The notes: generated from the sequence alone by a model not told the origin. A DNA stretch of 64,000 nt from an uncultured Xanthomonas sp. (GCA_943912265.1 CALTTS010000002.1:1-64000); one strand, 5' to 3'. Counted from the stretch's first letter, positions 1 through 8,319 are shown. Numbers and translations are program-made.

Positions 1-55
1 CTGCACGGACGCTACGTGTGCAAGGCGCGCAAGCCCGACTGCCCGCACTGCGTGA
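1..55 (+). repeat. Direct copy of nth 3' segment
   Basis: Bases 1-55 are identical to bases 167-221, an offset of 166 bases. The simplest reading is a 166-bp tandem duplication (unit 56-221) of which the left copy is cut by the window edge. Because 166 is not a multiple of three, reading through copy one shifts frame at the junction near base 55. An assembly error at a contig end would look the same. Confidence 0.85.
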
Positions 56-262
56 GTCGCCAACCGCACCGGGCTGGCGCCGGGCAAGGACGTGCGCGCG
101 GTGGAGGACAAGCTGCTGAAGGTGGTGCCGGCCGAGTTCAGGCAGGACGCCCACCACTGGCTGATCCTGCACGGACGCTACGTGTGCAAGGCGCGCAAGC
201 CCGACTGCCCGCACTGCGTGATCCGCGACCTGTGCCGGTACAAGGACAAGACGCCCGCCTGA
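56..262 (+). CDS. nth: Endonuclease III, C-terminal 68 residues (partial, frame disrupted upstream)
   Basis: This is the end of the DNA glycosylase/AP lyase that removes oxidised pyrimidines. The frame starting at base 56 reads VANRTGLAPGKD and ends with a TGA at 260-262. The last part carries the 4Fe-4S cluster cysteines in the family spacing C-x6-C-x2-C-x5-C (CKARKPDCPHC followed by VIRDLC). The catalytic helix-hairpin-helix lysine and aspartate would lie upstream, outside the window. The preceding 55 bases repeat part of this gene in another frame, so as assembled the gene is not continuous. Family assignment is firm; intactness is not. Confidence 0.85.
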   Translation, partial: VANRTGLAPGKDVRAVEDKLLKVVPAEFRQDAHHWLILHGRYVCKARKPDCPHCVIRDLCRYKDKTPA

Positions 263-297
263 CCCCAGCCTCGCGGCGGCACACCGGAGACTTTCCC

Positions 298-1293
298 ATG
301 CCCCCACGTTTCGCCCCGCTCGCCCTTGCACTGGCCACGCTGCTACCCTGCGCCGGCCATGCCGCCGATGCCGACGCCCGTCCGGCCGCGCCGGAACCGG
401 CCCGCCCTGCCGGTCCGCCGCTCGTCATCTCCACCGACATCGGCGACGACATCGACGATGCCTTCGCGCTTGCACTGGCCTTGCGCAGCCCGTCGCTGAA
501 CGTCACCGGCCTGGTTGCCTCGTGGGGCGATGCGCCGCTGCGCGCGCGGCTGCTCGAACGCCTGCTGCAGGCCGCCGGCCGCCCCGGCATCCCGGTGGCC
601 GTCGGCCGCAGCACCGCCAGCACGGTGGATTTCAGCCAGTCGCGCTGGGCCGGTAAAGGGCCCGCGCTGGCCGCGCCCGTCGACGGCGCCGATGCCATCC
701 TCGACCAGGCCCGCCGCGATCCGGGCCGGACGACCCTGCTGGTGCTCGGCCCGCTGACCGATGCGGCGCGTGCCTTCGACAAGGACCCGGCCGCGTTCCG
801 CAAGCTGAAGCAAATCGTGCTGATGGGCGGCGCGGTGCGCGAAGGCTACGGCCGCAGCGATGACCGGACGCCGACACCGCCGGTGCCCGAATACAACATC
901 GCCGCCGACATCGAGGCGGCGCGGAAGGTATTTTCCGCCGGCGTGCCGCTGCGGGTGTACCCGCTGGATGCCACCAAGCTGCGACTGCAGGAGGACGAGC
1001 GCGTGAGCCTGTTCGCCCACGGCGACGCGCTGACCGATGCGCTCGGCCAGCTGTACTGGCAGTGGCGCGATGCCGACCAGCCCTGGGCCGGCGCCACGCC
1101 GACGCTGTTCGACGTGGTGCCGGTGGCGGCGCTGGTCGATCCGTCCACCTGCCCGACCGTGCCGCTGCGGCTGGAAGTGGACTCCGCCGGCATGACCCGC
1201 GAAGCCGCCGGCACGCCCAACGCGCAGGTCTGCCTGAAGGCCGATAAGCCGGCGATCACACGGATGCTGATACGCGCCCTGCTCTCCCCTTGA
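298..1293 (+). CDS. Exported inosine-uridine preferring nucleoside hydrolase family protein
   Basis: 331 residues. The protein opens with a signal peptide (hydrophobic LALALATLL, cleavage likely after GHA near residue 22), so it is periplasmic or secreted. The calcium-binding aspartate cluster of nucleoside hydrolases appears as STDIGDDIDDAFAL around residues 45-58. Further family blocks are VLMGGAV and EYNIAADIEAA. Such enzymes split the N-glycosidic bond of ribonucleosides to base plus ribose. The ATG at 298 is chosen because it follows a GGAG-like site and begins the signal peptide; the open frame continues upstream only as the shifted nth copy. The D-x-D-P-G-x-D-D signature is somewhat altered (IGDDIDD), so substrate range cannot be predicted. 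Confidence 0.85.
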   Translation: MPPRFAPLALALATLLPCAGHAADADARPAAPEPARPAGPPLVISTDIGDDIDDAFALALALRSPSLNVTGLVASWGDAPLRARLLERLLQAAGRPGIPVAVGRSTASTVDFSQSRWAGKGPALAAPVDGADAILDQARRDPGRTTLLVLGPLTDAARAFDKDPAAFRKLKQIVLMGGAVREGYGRSDDRTPTPPVPEYNIAADIEAARKVFSAGVPLRVYPLDATKLRLQEDERVSLFAHGDALTDALGQLYWQWRDADQPWAGATPTLFDVVPVAALVDPSTCPTVPLRLEVDSAGMTREAAGTPNAQVCLKADKPAITRMLIRALLSP

Positions 1294-1351
1294 GCCCGCG
1301 TCGCCCGGCACGCGCCACATCGCCGGCAGCACGTTTCCGGCCGCCAAACGA

Positions 1352-1375
1352 AAACGCCGCCCGAAGGCGGCGTTT
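1352..1375. terminator. Bidirectional intrinsic terminator
   Basis: The perfect 10-bp stem AAACGCCGCC / GGCGGCGTTT has a CGAA tetraloop. It lies between the convergent nucleoside hydrolase and porin genes, with T-rich flanks on both strands. Confidence 0.8.
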
Positions 1376-1408
1376 CGATGCAGTCGGCTCTGCGGCCGCA
1401 AGCGGCGA

Positions 1409-2674
1409 TCAGAACGACAGGTCGCCCCAGATACCGAACTCCTTGGTGTCGTCGTCCTTCTTGCGCGAGTCGTTCTGCACGCGGGTGGACTTGTACACCG
1501 TGGCCAGCTTGAAGTTCTTCATCACCGGGAACTCCACGCCGACGTTCCAGTACTTGTCGTTCAGCGTCGGGTCCAGCGTCTTGCTGGTGTCGGTCTTGTC
1601 GTAGCGGGCGAAAGCGTTCACGCCACCCGCCGAAAGTTGGGCCAGGCGCACGCTGCCCCACACCGACCAGCCGCTGGCCTTGTCGGTCGGCACGGTCATG
1701 ACGTTGTTGAGGTTCTTGGCCTGGAAGTATTCGCCGCCGAGGCGGAATGCATCGCTGGCCCAGGCCACCATCACGTCGTTGCGGGTATAGGTGTGCTCGG
1801 CATCGGCGATGTCGGTTTCCTTGCCCAGCTTGCCCGAGTAGGCGCCGACGGCCACGGCGAAGTTGTCGTTGGGCTGCCAGGCCACGCGGCCTTCGATGTC
1901 CAGGCCCTTGCTGCGGCCCGGGTTCTTGTAGCCGCCGCCGTTGACCACGGACACGGCGTAGTTGAAGTCGGTGCCGAGGTTGCCGAAGGCGTGCGCGCCC
2001 CAGTCGGCCGAGTTGCCGAACTTCAGGCGATCGGTGAGGGTGTTCTCGACGTAGCGCATGCCGTAGAACTTCTCGACGAACGGGATCCACGGCATGTCAG
2101 ACGAACCGATGCGCACGCTGAAGGCGTCGTCGAACTTGCCCTGCACGTAAGCCTTCTTCACGAACAGGTGGGTGTTGCCGATGGCCGAGCTGTACTGGAA
2201 GTCGGTGGTCAGGTTGGCCGACCAGACGTCGGTGAACTTGTGGTCCACGCTCAGGTAGAAGCGCTTGACGTCGAAACCGTTGCCGCTGGCGGCGGTGTCC
2301 TTGCCGTTGCTGGTCTTGTCGATGTTGCTGAGGTCGAAGAACATCCGGCCGCCGATCTTGTTGTCGTTGACCAGCTTGGCCAACGCGTCGGTCTTGGAGG
2401 CGGACGTCTGCGCGGCCTCGATGGCCTGCGCCTGGGTCACGTTGACCTCGGACTGGGCATCCTGCTGGGCCTGCTGTTCCTCGGTCCTGGCCTGCAGCGC
2501 CTGCACCTGCGCCTGCAGGGCGGCGATCTGCGCCTGCAGTTCCTGCAGCTGGGCCGCGGTGATGGCCGGCGCCGCCGGCTTGACGGACGAGGCCGCCTTG
2601 GCGGCATGCGCGTACGGCGTGGCGGCCAGGCCGAGGCTGGCGATGATCGCCGTGGCGAGCAAATGGGAACGCAT
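1409..2674 (-). CDS. Phosphate-selective porin O/P family outer membrane protein
   Basis: 421 residues. A signal peptide ends at YAHA near residue 25. It is followed by a heptad-rich coiled coil (residues about 40-85, many Q and A) that probably forms the periplasmic trimer stem. A beta-barrel of alternating aromatic strands follows and ends in the outer-membrane C-terminal phenylalanine (GDLSF). The architecture matches OprO/OprP-type porins, which take up phosphate or polyphosphate in starvation. Divergent transcription from the pstS-pst-phoU genes with Pho-box-like repeats between supports a phosphate role. The exact anion specificity cannot be read from the sequence. Confidence 0.85.
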   Translation of the reverse strand: MRSHLLATAIIASLGLAATPYAHAAKAASSVKPAAPAITAAQLQELQAQIAALQAQVQALQARTEEQQAQQDAQSEVNVTQAQAIEAAQTSASKTDALAKLVNDNKIGGRMFFDLSNIDKTSNGKDTAASGNGFDVKRFYLSVDHKFTDVWSANLTTDFQYSSAIGNTHLFVKKAYVQGKFDDAFSVRIGSSDMPWIPFVEKFYGMRYVENTLTDRLKFGNSADWGAHAFGNLGTDFNYAVSVVNGGGYKNPGRSKGLDIEGRVAWQPNDNFAVAVGAYSGKLGKETDIADAEHTYTRNDVMVAWASDAFRLGGEYFQAKNLNNVMTVPTDKASGWSVWGSVRLAQLSAGGVNAFARYDKTDTSKTLDPTLNDKYWNVGVEFPVMKNFKLATVYKSTRVQNDSRKKDDDTKEFGIWGDLSF

Positions 2675-2738
2675 CTGGAATTCTCCGTGGTGGTCTTCAG
2701 TGGATACGCCACGGGCCCAACCAACGCGCCCCGGCGAC

Positions 2739-2789
2739 TTGTGAAGATTCCGTCAAGCGCGTGACGTTTCCGCGTCATCCATGTGACGG
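2739..2789 (-). promoter_or_regulatory. Possible Pho-box-like repeats for the porin
   Basis: Read on the minus strand, CGTCAC occurs twice at exactly 22 bp spacing (two 11-bp turns), followed by TTGACGG and TTCACAA. This resembles PhoB direct repeats but is less regular than the pstS site, so it is only a candidate. Confidence 0.35.
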
Positions 2790-2837
2790 AACGGAGACAG
2801 CACCCGGCGCCGGCGCCCGCACGGGCCGCGCGGCGCG

Positions 2838-2892
2838 TGTCATCCGCGCGTCATCAAACCTTCGTCAAACCATCATCGAATCGACGTCAAAT
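2838..2892 (+). promoter_or_regulatory. Pho-box array upstream of pstS
   Basis: Five consecutive 11-base units occur in one register: TGTCATCCGCG, CGTCATCAAAC, CTTCGTCAAAC, CATCATCGAAT and CGACGTCAAAT. PhoB binds CTGTCAT-like half-sites repeated every 11 bp, with an A-rich spacer occupying the rest of each unit; these units keep that TCA plus AAA(C/T) layout. The array ends 56 bases before the GTG start of the first pstS. PhoB control is inference from pattern and context. Confidence 0.65.
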
Positions 2893-2948
2893 CTTGCGGC
2901 CACGGCGTGTGGCGCCGTCCCAACTTTTCCCTCAAGAGGTCTTCCACC

Positions 2949-3968
2949 GTGATTTCCAACCTCAAGGTCCGCCTGCCGCTCGCGCTGGCCCTCGTTGCCG
3001 GCACCTTCGCCGCCAACGCGACCGACGTCACCGGCGCGGGCGCTTCCTTCATCTATCCGATCGTGTCCAAGTGGTCGGCCGATTACGCGGCCGCCACCAG
3101 CAACCGGATCAACTACCAGTCCATCGGCTCGGGCGGCGGCATCGCCCAGATCAAGGCCAACACGGTCGATTTCGGCTCTTCCGACAAGCCGCTGTCGCCG
3201 GCCGAGCTGGCGGCCGCCGGCCTGGTCCAGTTCCCGTCGGTCATCGGCGGCGTGGTGCCGGTGTTCAACGTGCCGGGCGTCGCCCCGGGCGCGATGAAGC
3301 TGGACGGCAGCGTGCTGGCCAACATCTTCCTGGGCAAGATCGCCAAGTGGAACGACCCGGCCATCGCCGCGCTGAACCCCTCGCTGCGCCTGCCCGACAT
3401 CAAGATCACCGTCGTCCACCGCTCCGACGGTTCGGGCACCAGCTTCAACTTCACCAACTACCTGTCCAAGGTCAGCCCGGAGTGGAAGGCCAAGATCGGC
3501 GAAGGCACCACCGTGCAGTGGCCGGCCGGCATCGGCGGCAAGGGCAACGAGGGCGTGGCCGCCTACGTCAAGCAGATCCGCGGCGGCGTGGGCTACGTCG
3601 AATACGCCTACGCGCTGCAGAACAAGCTCAGCTACGCCGGCATGAAGAACGCCGCCGGCAAGTACGTGATGCCGGGCGACGAGACCTTCTCGGCCGCCGC
3701 CGCCAGCGCCGAGTGGAGCAACGCCAAGGACTTCAACCTGGTCATCACCAATGCCCCGGGCGCCGAGGCCTGGCCGATCACCGCCACCAACTTCATCCTG
3801 ATGCGCAAGTCGCCCAAGAGCGTCGCCGGGGCCAAGGGCGCCAAGGATTTCTTCAAGTGGGTCTACGTCAACGGCGGCCAGCAGGCCAAGTCGCTGGACT
3901 ATGTCCCGCTGCCCGCCTCGCTGGTGAAGCAGATCGAAGGCTACTGGTCGGCCAACCTGAAGTACTGA
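2949..3968 (+). CDS. pstS: Phosphate ABC transporter periplasmic substrate-binding protein PstS (soluble form)
   Basis: 339 residues. The start is the GTG at 2949, with AAGAGG nine bases upstream; an upstream in-frame GTG at 2907 would bury the signal peptide. A signal peptide (LPLALALVAGTFA, cut after ANA) precedes the mature protein. Phosphate-contacting loops are visible as GAGASF, GSGGGIAQI, GSSDKPL and RSDGSGTSFNF. The protein captures phosphate in the periplasm for PstCAB. It is followed by a strong terminator, so the second pstS and the pst genes need either read-through or their own promoter. It is highly similar to the next gene, showing tandem duplication of pstS. Confidence 0.95.
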   Translation: MISNLKVRLPLALALVAGTFAANATDVTGAGASFIYPIVSKWSADYAAATSNRINYQSIGSGGGIAQIKANTVDFGSSDKPLSPAELAAAGLVQFPSVIGGVVPVFNVPGVAPGAMKLDGSVLANIFLGKIAKWNDPAIAALNPSLRLPDIKITVVHRSDGSGTSFNFTNYLSKVSPEWKAKIGEGTTVQWPAGIGGKGNEGVAAYVKQIRGGVGYVEYAYALQNKLSYAGMKNAAGKYVMPGDETFSAAAASAEWSNAKDFNLVITNAPGAEAWPITATNFILMRKSPKSVAGAKGAKDFFKWVYVNGGQQAKSLDYVPLPASLVKQIEGYWSANLKY

Positions 3969-4014
3969 GGCCGCCGGTTCCGGACCCGTCCGGCGGAGTT
4001 CTCTCCTCCGCCGG

Positions 4015-4052
4015 CGAAGGCGTGGATGCGCAGTCCACGCCTTCGTTTTTTT
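4015..4052 (+). terminator. Strong intrinsic terminator after pstS
   Basis: The 12-bp perfect stem CGAAGGCGTGGA / TCCACGCCTTCG has a 7-base loop and is followed by seven T. It separates the first pstS from the lipoprotein pstS-pstCAB operon. Confidence 0.9.
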
Positions 4053-4111
4053 GCGCATCGCGGCTACCCGCCGGGCCGCCGCGAAGCCGGCCGGACAGAT
4101 GGCGCCGGTCA

Positions 4112-4144
4112 CGTCACAGGGATGTAACAAAACCATCATTTAAT
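4112..4144 (+). promoter_or_regulatory. Pho-box candidate upstream of second pstS
   Basis: Three phased 11-base units, CGTCACAGGGA, TGTAACAAAAC and CATCATTTAAT, lie 48 bases before the start codon. The last unit resembles the fourth unit of the array before the first pstS. This supports an independent PhoB-controlled promoter after the terminator. Confidence 0.55.
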
Positions 4145-4191
4145 ACGGCCATCCGCCGGGGCTTCCCGGCCTGTCCCCGATGGAGTTCCAC

Positions 4192-5289
4192 ATGAACCTG
4201 CATCCGGCACGTCTTGCCGTCCTTTCCGTCGCCCTGCTCGCCGCGCTGGCGGCGTGCAAGCCCGCCGGCGACTCCGCCGCCACCGCGCCCGCCGCGGCCA
4301 GCGACACCGCAGCGCCCGCCGCGGCCCAGGCCGCCACCGCCACCCTGTCCGGCGCGGGCTCGTCCTTCATCTATCCGCTGGTGTCCAAGTGGTCGGCCGA
4401 CTACAACGCCGCCAGCGGCGCGAAGATCAACTACCAGTCCATCGGCTCGGGCGGCGGCATCGCCCAGATCAAGGCCGGCACGGTGGACTTCGGCTGCACC
4501 GACAAGCCGCTCTCGCCGGACGAACTGGCGCAGGCGGGCCTGGGCCAGTTCCCGGCCGCGATCGGCGGCGTGGTGCCGGTGGTCAATCTGGAAGGCATCG
4601 AGCCGGGCAAGCTGCGCCTGACCGGCGCGCTGCTGGCCGACATCTTCCAGGGCAAGATCGCCAAGTGGAACGACGCGGCCATCGCCGCCGCCAACCCAGA
4701 CGTGGCCCTGCCCGACCTGAAGATCAACATCGTCCACCGCTCCGATGGCTCGGGCACCACCTTCAACTTCACCAACTACCTGTCCAAGGTCAGCGCCGAC
4801 TGGAAGGCCAAGATCGGCGAAGGCACCTCGGTGCAGTGGCCCGGCGGCGTGGGCGGCAAGGGCAACGAAGGCGTGGCCTCGTACGTGACCCAGATCAAGG
4901 GGTCCATCGGCTACGTCGAGCTGGCCTACGCGCTGCAGAACAAGATGACCTTCGCGACGCTGCGCAACGCCGCCGGCCAGTACGTGCAGCCCAGTGCGGA
5001 CAGCTTCGCCGCGGCGGCCGCCTCGGCCGACTGGGCCAGCGCGAAGGACTTCGACCTGGTCATCACCAACGCCCCGGGCGAGCAGGCCTGGCCGATCACC
5101 GCCATCACCTACACGCTGATGCAGAAGCAGCCCAAGGACGCCGCGCACACCGCCGACACGCTGGCCTTCTTCAAGTGGGCCTTCGAGAACGGCCAGGCCC
5201 AGGCCCGGGCGCTGGACTACGTGCCGCTGCCGCCGGAACTGGTGAAGCAGGTCGAGGCCTACTGGACCGCGACCTTCAAGACCCCGTGA
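4192..5289 (+). CDS. Phosphate-binding lipoprotein PstS, second copy
   Basis: 365 residues. The ATG at 4192 is chosen because GGAG lies six bases upstream; an in-frame ATG at 4180 overlaps that site. A lipobox LAAC places the lipidated cysteine at residue 22, followed by an Ala/Pro-rich linker, so this PstS is membrane-anchored, unlike the first copy. The mature part parallels the first PstS block by block (GAGSSF, GSGGGIAQI, RSDGSGTTFNF). One difference is FGCTDKPL, where the first copy has FGSSDKPL. It is the first gene of a run with pstC, pstA and pstB and may be the resident binding protein of that transporter. Confidence 0.93.
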   Translation: MNLHPARLAVLSVALLAALAACKPAGDSAATAPAAASDTAAPAAAQAATATLSGAGSSFIYPLVSKWSADYNAASGAKINYQSIGSGGGIAQIKAGTVDFGCTDKPLSPDELAQAGLGQFPAAIGGVVPVVNLEGIEPGKLRLTGALLADIFQGKIAKWNDAAIAAANPDVALPDLKINIVHRSDGSGTTFNFTNYLSKVSADWKAKIGEGTSVQWPGGVGGKGNEGVASYVTQIKGSIGYVELAYALQNKMTFATLRNAAGQYVQPSADSFAAAAASADWASAKDFDLVITNAPGEQAWPITAITYTLMQKQPKDAAHTADTLAFFKWAFENGQAQARALDYVPLPPELVKQVEAYWTATFKTP

Positions 5290-5368
5290 CGCCCGCCCCG
5301 CTCCCGGCCCCTGCGCCGGGAGCGGCCGTTGCGCCCCCTCCATCACCGGAACCGGATTCCCTCCGCCC

Positions 5369-6337
5369 ATGAGCGTCGCTTCCGCCACCGCTGCCCAGCC
5401 CCTCCCCCACGACCTGCGCGATGCCCGCGCGGACCGGATGTTCAGGATCGCGCTGACCGGCGCCGTCGTCTTCGTGCTGATCGCGCTGGCCGGCGCCGGC
5501 CTGTCGATGCTGTGGGGCGGCCGCCACGCCCTGCAGATGCAGGGCCTGAGCTTCTTCTATTCCACCGACTGGAACCCGGTGGAAGACCATTACGGCGCGC
5601 TGGCGCCGATCTACGGCACCCTGGTCACCGCGCTGATCGCGATGCTCATCGCCGTGCCGATCAGCTACGGCATCGCCTTCTTCCTCACCGAAGTGGCGCC
5701 GCGCTGGCTGCGCGGGCCGGTGGGTACCGCGATCGAACTGCTGGCCGGCATCCCGTCGATCATCTACGGCATGTGGGGCCTGTTCGTGCTGGTGCCGGTG
5801 ATGACCGAATACGTCACCCCCTGGCTCAACGACCACCTCGGCGAACTGCCGCTGGTCGGCCCGCTGTTCCAGGGCCCGCCGCTGGGCATCGGCATGCTCA
5901 CCGCCGGCTTCGTGCTGGCGATCATGGTGATCCCGTTCATCGCCTCGACGATGCGCGAGGTGTTCCTCACCGTGCCCACCCGGCTGAAGGAATCGGCCTA
6001 CGCGCTGGGTTCCACCAAGTGGGAAGTGAGCTGGGACATCGTGCTGCCCTACACCCGCTCGGCGGTGATCGGCGGCGTGTTCCTCGGGCTGGGCCGCGCG
6101 CTCGGCGAAACGATGGCGGTGGCCTTCGTGATCGGTAACAGCGTGCAGCTCTCCGCCTCGCTGCTGGAGCCGGGCACCACCATCGCCGCGCTGATCGCCA
6201 ACGACTTCGGCGAAGCCACCGAAACCTACCGCTCGGCGCTGCTGCTGCTCGGCTTCGTGCTGTTCATCGTCACCTTCGTGGTGCTGGCCATCGCCCGCCT
6301 GATGCTGATGCGTCTGGCCCGCAAGGAGGGCAACTGA
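5369..6337 (+). CDS. pstC: Phosphate ABC transporter permease PstC
   Basis: 322 residues and about six membrane segments, beginning with one near residues 27-50. The binding-protein-dependent permease EAA loop is visible as KESAYALGSTKWEVSWDIVLPYTRSAVIGG, which contacts the PstB ATPase. The conserved GIPSIIYG and GRALGETMAV segments typical of PstC are present. It forms the inner-membrane channel with PstA. It lies 79 bases after pstS2 and one base before pstA. Confidence 0.95.
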   Translation: MSVASATAAQPLPHDLRDARADRMFRIALTGAVVFVLIALAGAGLSMLWGGRHALQMQGLSFFYSTDWNPVEDHYGALAPIYGTLVTALIAMLIAVPISYGIAFFLTEVAPRWLRGPVGTAIELLAGIPSIIYGMWGLFVLVPVMTEYVTPWLNDHLGELPLVGPLFQGPPLGIGMLTAGFVLAIMVIPFIASTMREVFLTVPTRLKESAYALGSTKWEVSWDIVLPYTRSAVIGGVFLGLGRALGETMAVAFVIGNSVQLSASLLEPGTTIAALIANDFGEATETYRSALLLLGFVLFIVTFVVLAIARLMLMRLARKEGN

Positions 6338-6338
6338 C

Positions 6339-7220
6339 ATGTCCGCCACTTCCGTCGCCGACCGCGTGTCCGACCGGCTGTATCTGCGCCGCCGCATCAC
6401 CAATGCGATCGCGCTGCTGCTGTCCTGCCTGACCGCCGCGTTCGGCCTGTTCTTCCTCGGCTGGATCCTGTGGACGCTGGTGGCCAAGGGCATCGCCGGC
6501 ATCAACCCGGACCTGTTCACCAAGATGACCCCGCCGCCGATGCAGGAAGGCGGCCTGGCCAACGCCTTCTTCGGCAGCGCGGTGATGTGCGGGCTGGCGC
6601 TGCTGATCGGCACCCCGCTGGGCATCGCCGCCGGCACCTGGCTGTCCGAGTATGGCAACGCGCGCAAGGCCGGCACCGTGGTGCGCTTCGTCAACGACAT
6701 CCTGCTGTCGGCGCCGTCGATCGTGCTCGGCCTGTTCATCTACACCCTGTACGTGATGCAGACCGGCGGCCAGTTCTCGGCCTTCGCCGGCGCGCTGTCG
6801 CTGGCCTTCATCGTGCTGCCGGTGGTGGTGCGCACCACCGACGAGATGCTGCGGCTGGTGCCGGCGCAGATGCGCGAGGCCGCGCTGTCGCTGGGCATCC
6901 CGCAGTGGAAGGTGACCGTGCAGGTGCTCTACCGCAGCGCCTCGGCCGGCATCGTCACCGGCGTGCTGCTGGCCCTGGCCCGCATCTCCGGCGAAACCGC
7001 GCCGCTGCTGTTCACCGCCTTCGGCAACCAGTACTGGAACACCAACATCTTCCGCCCGATGGCCTCGGTGCCGGTGGTGATGAACCAGTTCGCCGGCAGC
7101 CCGTACGAAAGCTGGCAGGTGCTGGCCTGGGCCGGCGCGCTGGTGCTCACCTTCTTCGTGCTGCTGGTCAGCCTCGGCGCCCGCGCGCTGCTGCTGCGGC
7201 ACCGCCCTTCCAACGACTGA
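6339..7220 (+). CDS. pstA: Phosphate ABC transporter permease PstA
   Basis: 293 residues. The first membrane segment is near residues 20-45, with about five more following. Family landmarks are LSAPSIVLGLFIY, the EAA-loop equivalent REAALSLGIPQWKVTVQVLYRSASAGIVTG, and ARISGETAPLLFTAFGN. It is the partner of PstC in the phosphate channel. The ATG follows the pstC stop by one base, indicating translational coupling. Confidence 0.95.
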   Translation: MSATSVADRVSDRLYLRRRITNAIALLLSCLTAAFGLFFLGWILWTLVAKGIAGINPDLFTKMTPPPMQEGGLANAFFGSAVMCGLALLIGTPLGIAAGTWLSEYGNARKAGTVVRFVNDILLSAPSIVLGLFIYTLYVMQTGGQFSAFAGALSLAFIVLPVVVRTTDEMLRLVPAQMREAALSLGIPQWKVTVQVLYRSASAGIVTGVLLALARISGETAPLLFTAFGNQYWNTNIFRPMASVPVVMNQFAGSPYESWQVLAWAGALVLTFFVLLVSLGARALLLRHRPSND

Positions 7221-7221
7221 C

Positions 7222-8079
7222 ATGACGAACCTCGCCCCGGAATCGACCATGAACGATCTCCCACATTCCGCCCCGGTACAGCGCATCGCCGTGCCGCACG
7301 ACGACCGCGACGCGCTGCCGCCGGCCCCGGTCAAGATGGAAGCGCGCGGGCTGAACTTCTACTACGACAAGTTCCATGCGCTGAAGGACATCAACCTGCA
7401 GATCCCCGAGAAGCGCGTGACCGCGCTGATCGGCCCGTCCGGCTGCGGCAAGTCCACCCTGCTGCGCATCTTCAACCGCATCTACGCGCTGTACCCGAAA
7501 CTGGAGGCGCGCGGCGAAGTGCTGCTGGACGGGGAGAACATCCTCGGGTCGAAGTACCCGATGAACCGCCTGCGCAGCAAGGTCGGCATGGTGTTCCAGA
7601 AGCCGGTGCCGTTCCCGATGACGATCTACGAGAACATCGCCTACGGCATCCGCCACCACGAACGCCTGTCCAAGGCCGACATGGACGTGCGCGTCGAGCA
7701 GGCGCTGAACCAGGCCGCGCTGTGGACCGAGGTCAAGGACAAGCTCAGGCAGAGCGCGCTGGGCCTGTCCGGCGGCCAGCAGCAGCGCCTGTGCATCGCC
7801 CGCGCCGTGGCGCTGCGCCCGGACGTGCTGCTGCTGGACGAACCCACCTCCGCGCTGGACCCGATCTCCACCAGCCGCATCGAACAGCTGGTGGAGGAAC
7901 TCAAGCACGACTACACCATCGCCATCGTCACCCACAACATGCAGCAGGCCGCGCGCGTCAGCGACTACACCGCCTTCATGTACCTGGGCGACCTGATCGA
8001 GCACGACCGCACCGAGGTCATCTTCTCGCAGCCCAACAAGAAGCAGACCGAGGACTACATCACCGGCCGCTTCGGCTAA
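7222..8079 (+). CDS. pstB: Phosphate ABC transporter ATP-binding protein PstB
   Basis: 285 residues. Walker A is GPSGCGKST, the Q-loop is MVFQKPVPFPM, the signature is LSGGQQQR, Walker B is VLLLDEPTSALD and the H-loop is IVTHNM. These drive ATP hydrolysis for phosphate import through PstCA. The start at 7222 sits one base after the pstA stop. An in-frame ATG at 7249 would give a protein nine residues shorter and cannot be excluded. The N-terminal extension of about 35 residues before the ABC fold is typical of xanthomonad PstB. Confidence 0.95.
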   Translation: MTNLAPESTMNDLPHSAPVQRIAVPHDDRDALPPAPVKMEARGLNFYYDKFHALKDINLQIPEKRVTALIGPSGCGKSTLLRIFNRIYALYPKLEARGEVLLDGENILGSKYPMNRLRSKVGMVFQKPVPFPMTIYENIAYGIRHHERLSKADMDVRVEQALNQAALWTEVKDKLRQSALGLSGGQQQRLCIARAVALRPDVLLLDEPTSALDPISTSRIEQLVEELKHDYTIAIVTHNMQQAARVSDYTAFMYLGDLIEHDRTEVIFSQPNKKQTEDYITGRFG

Positions 8080-8319
8080 GCGAGCGCCCGCGGCCGATGC
8101 CCCGCCGGCATCGGCGCAACCGCCGGCCACGGACGGCCGGGCCGACACCCCAAGCAGCCTCGAAGCACCGCCACGGATGGCAGCCCGCATGCATTCCCGC
8201 GTAAAGGCGTGCTGGTCGCCCATCTGAAAACCAGCCGGGCCGGGCAAGCCGAAACCATGAAGCCCGCGCCGCACGGCCACCTCATTCCCCATCGAAAACA
8301 CACCCGGCAGAGAACCACC
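8080..8319. other. pstB-phoU intergenic region
   Basis: These 240 bases have no convincing coding frame. They contain CGCATGCATTCCCGCG (8186-8201), which matches 44150-44165 in the minE-side repeat at 15 of 16 positions, hinting at a dispersed element. A GC-rich hairpin (GCCGATGC / GCATCGGC) lies at about 8093-8117 and lacks a T-tract. Confidence 0.35.

Noticed and set aside
2907..2948. Upstream GTG start for the first pstS
   Set aside because: It would place 14 hydrophilic residues before the signal peptide, while the GTG at 2949 has a well-placed AAGAGG and starts the signal peptide directly.
2865..4139. Long minus-strand open frame opposite pstS (and similar ones opposite pstS2, pstC/pstA, pstB/phoU and minCDE)
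   Set aside because: These are G+C-driven shadows of strongly recognised genes, with low-complexity Arg/Gly/His/Gln composition and no start signals or domains.
8093..8117. Terminator after pstB
   Set aside because: GCCGATGC/GCATCGGC can pair but no T-tract follows, so it was not called a terminator.
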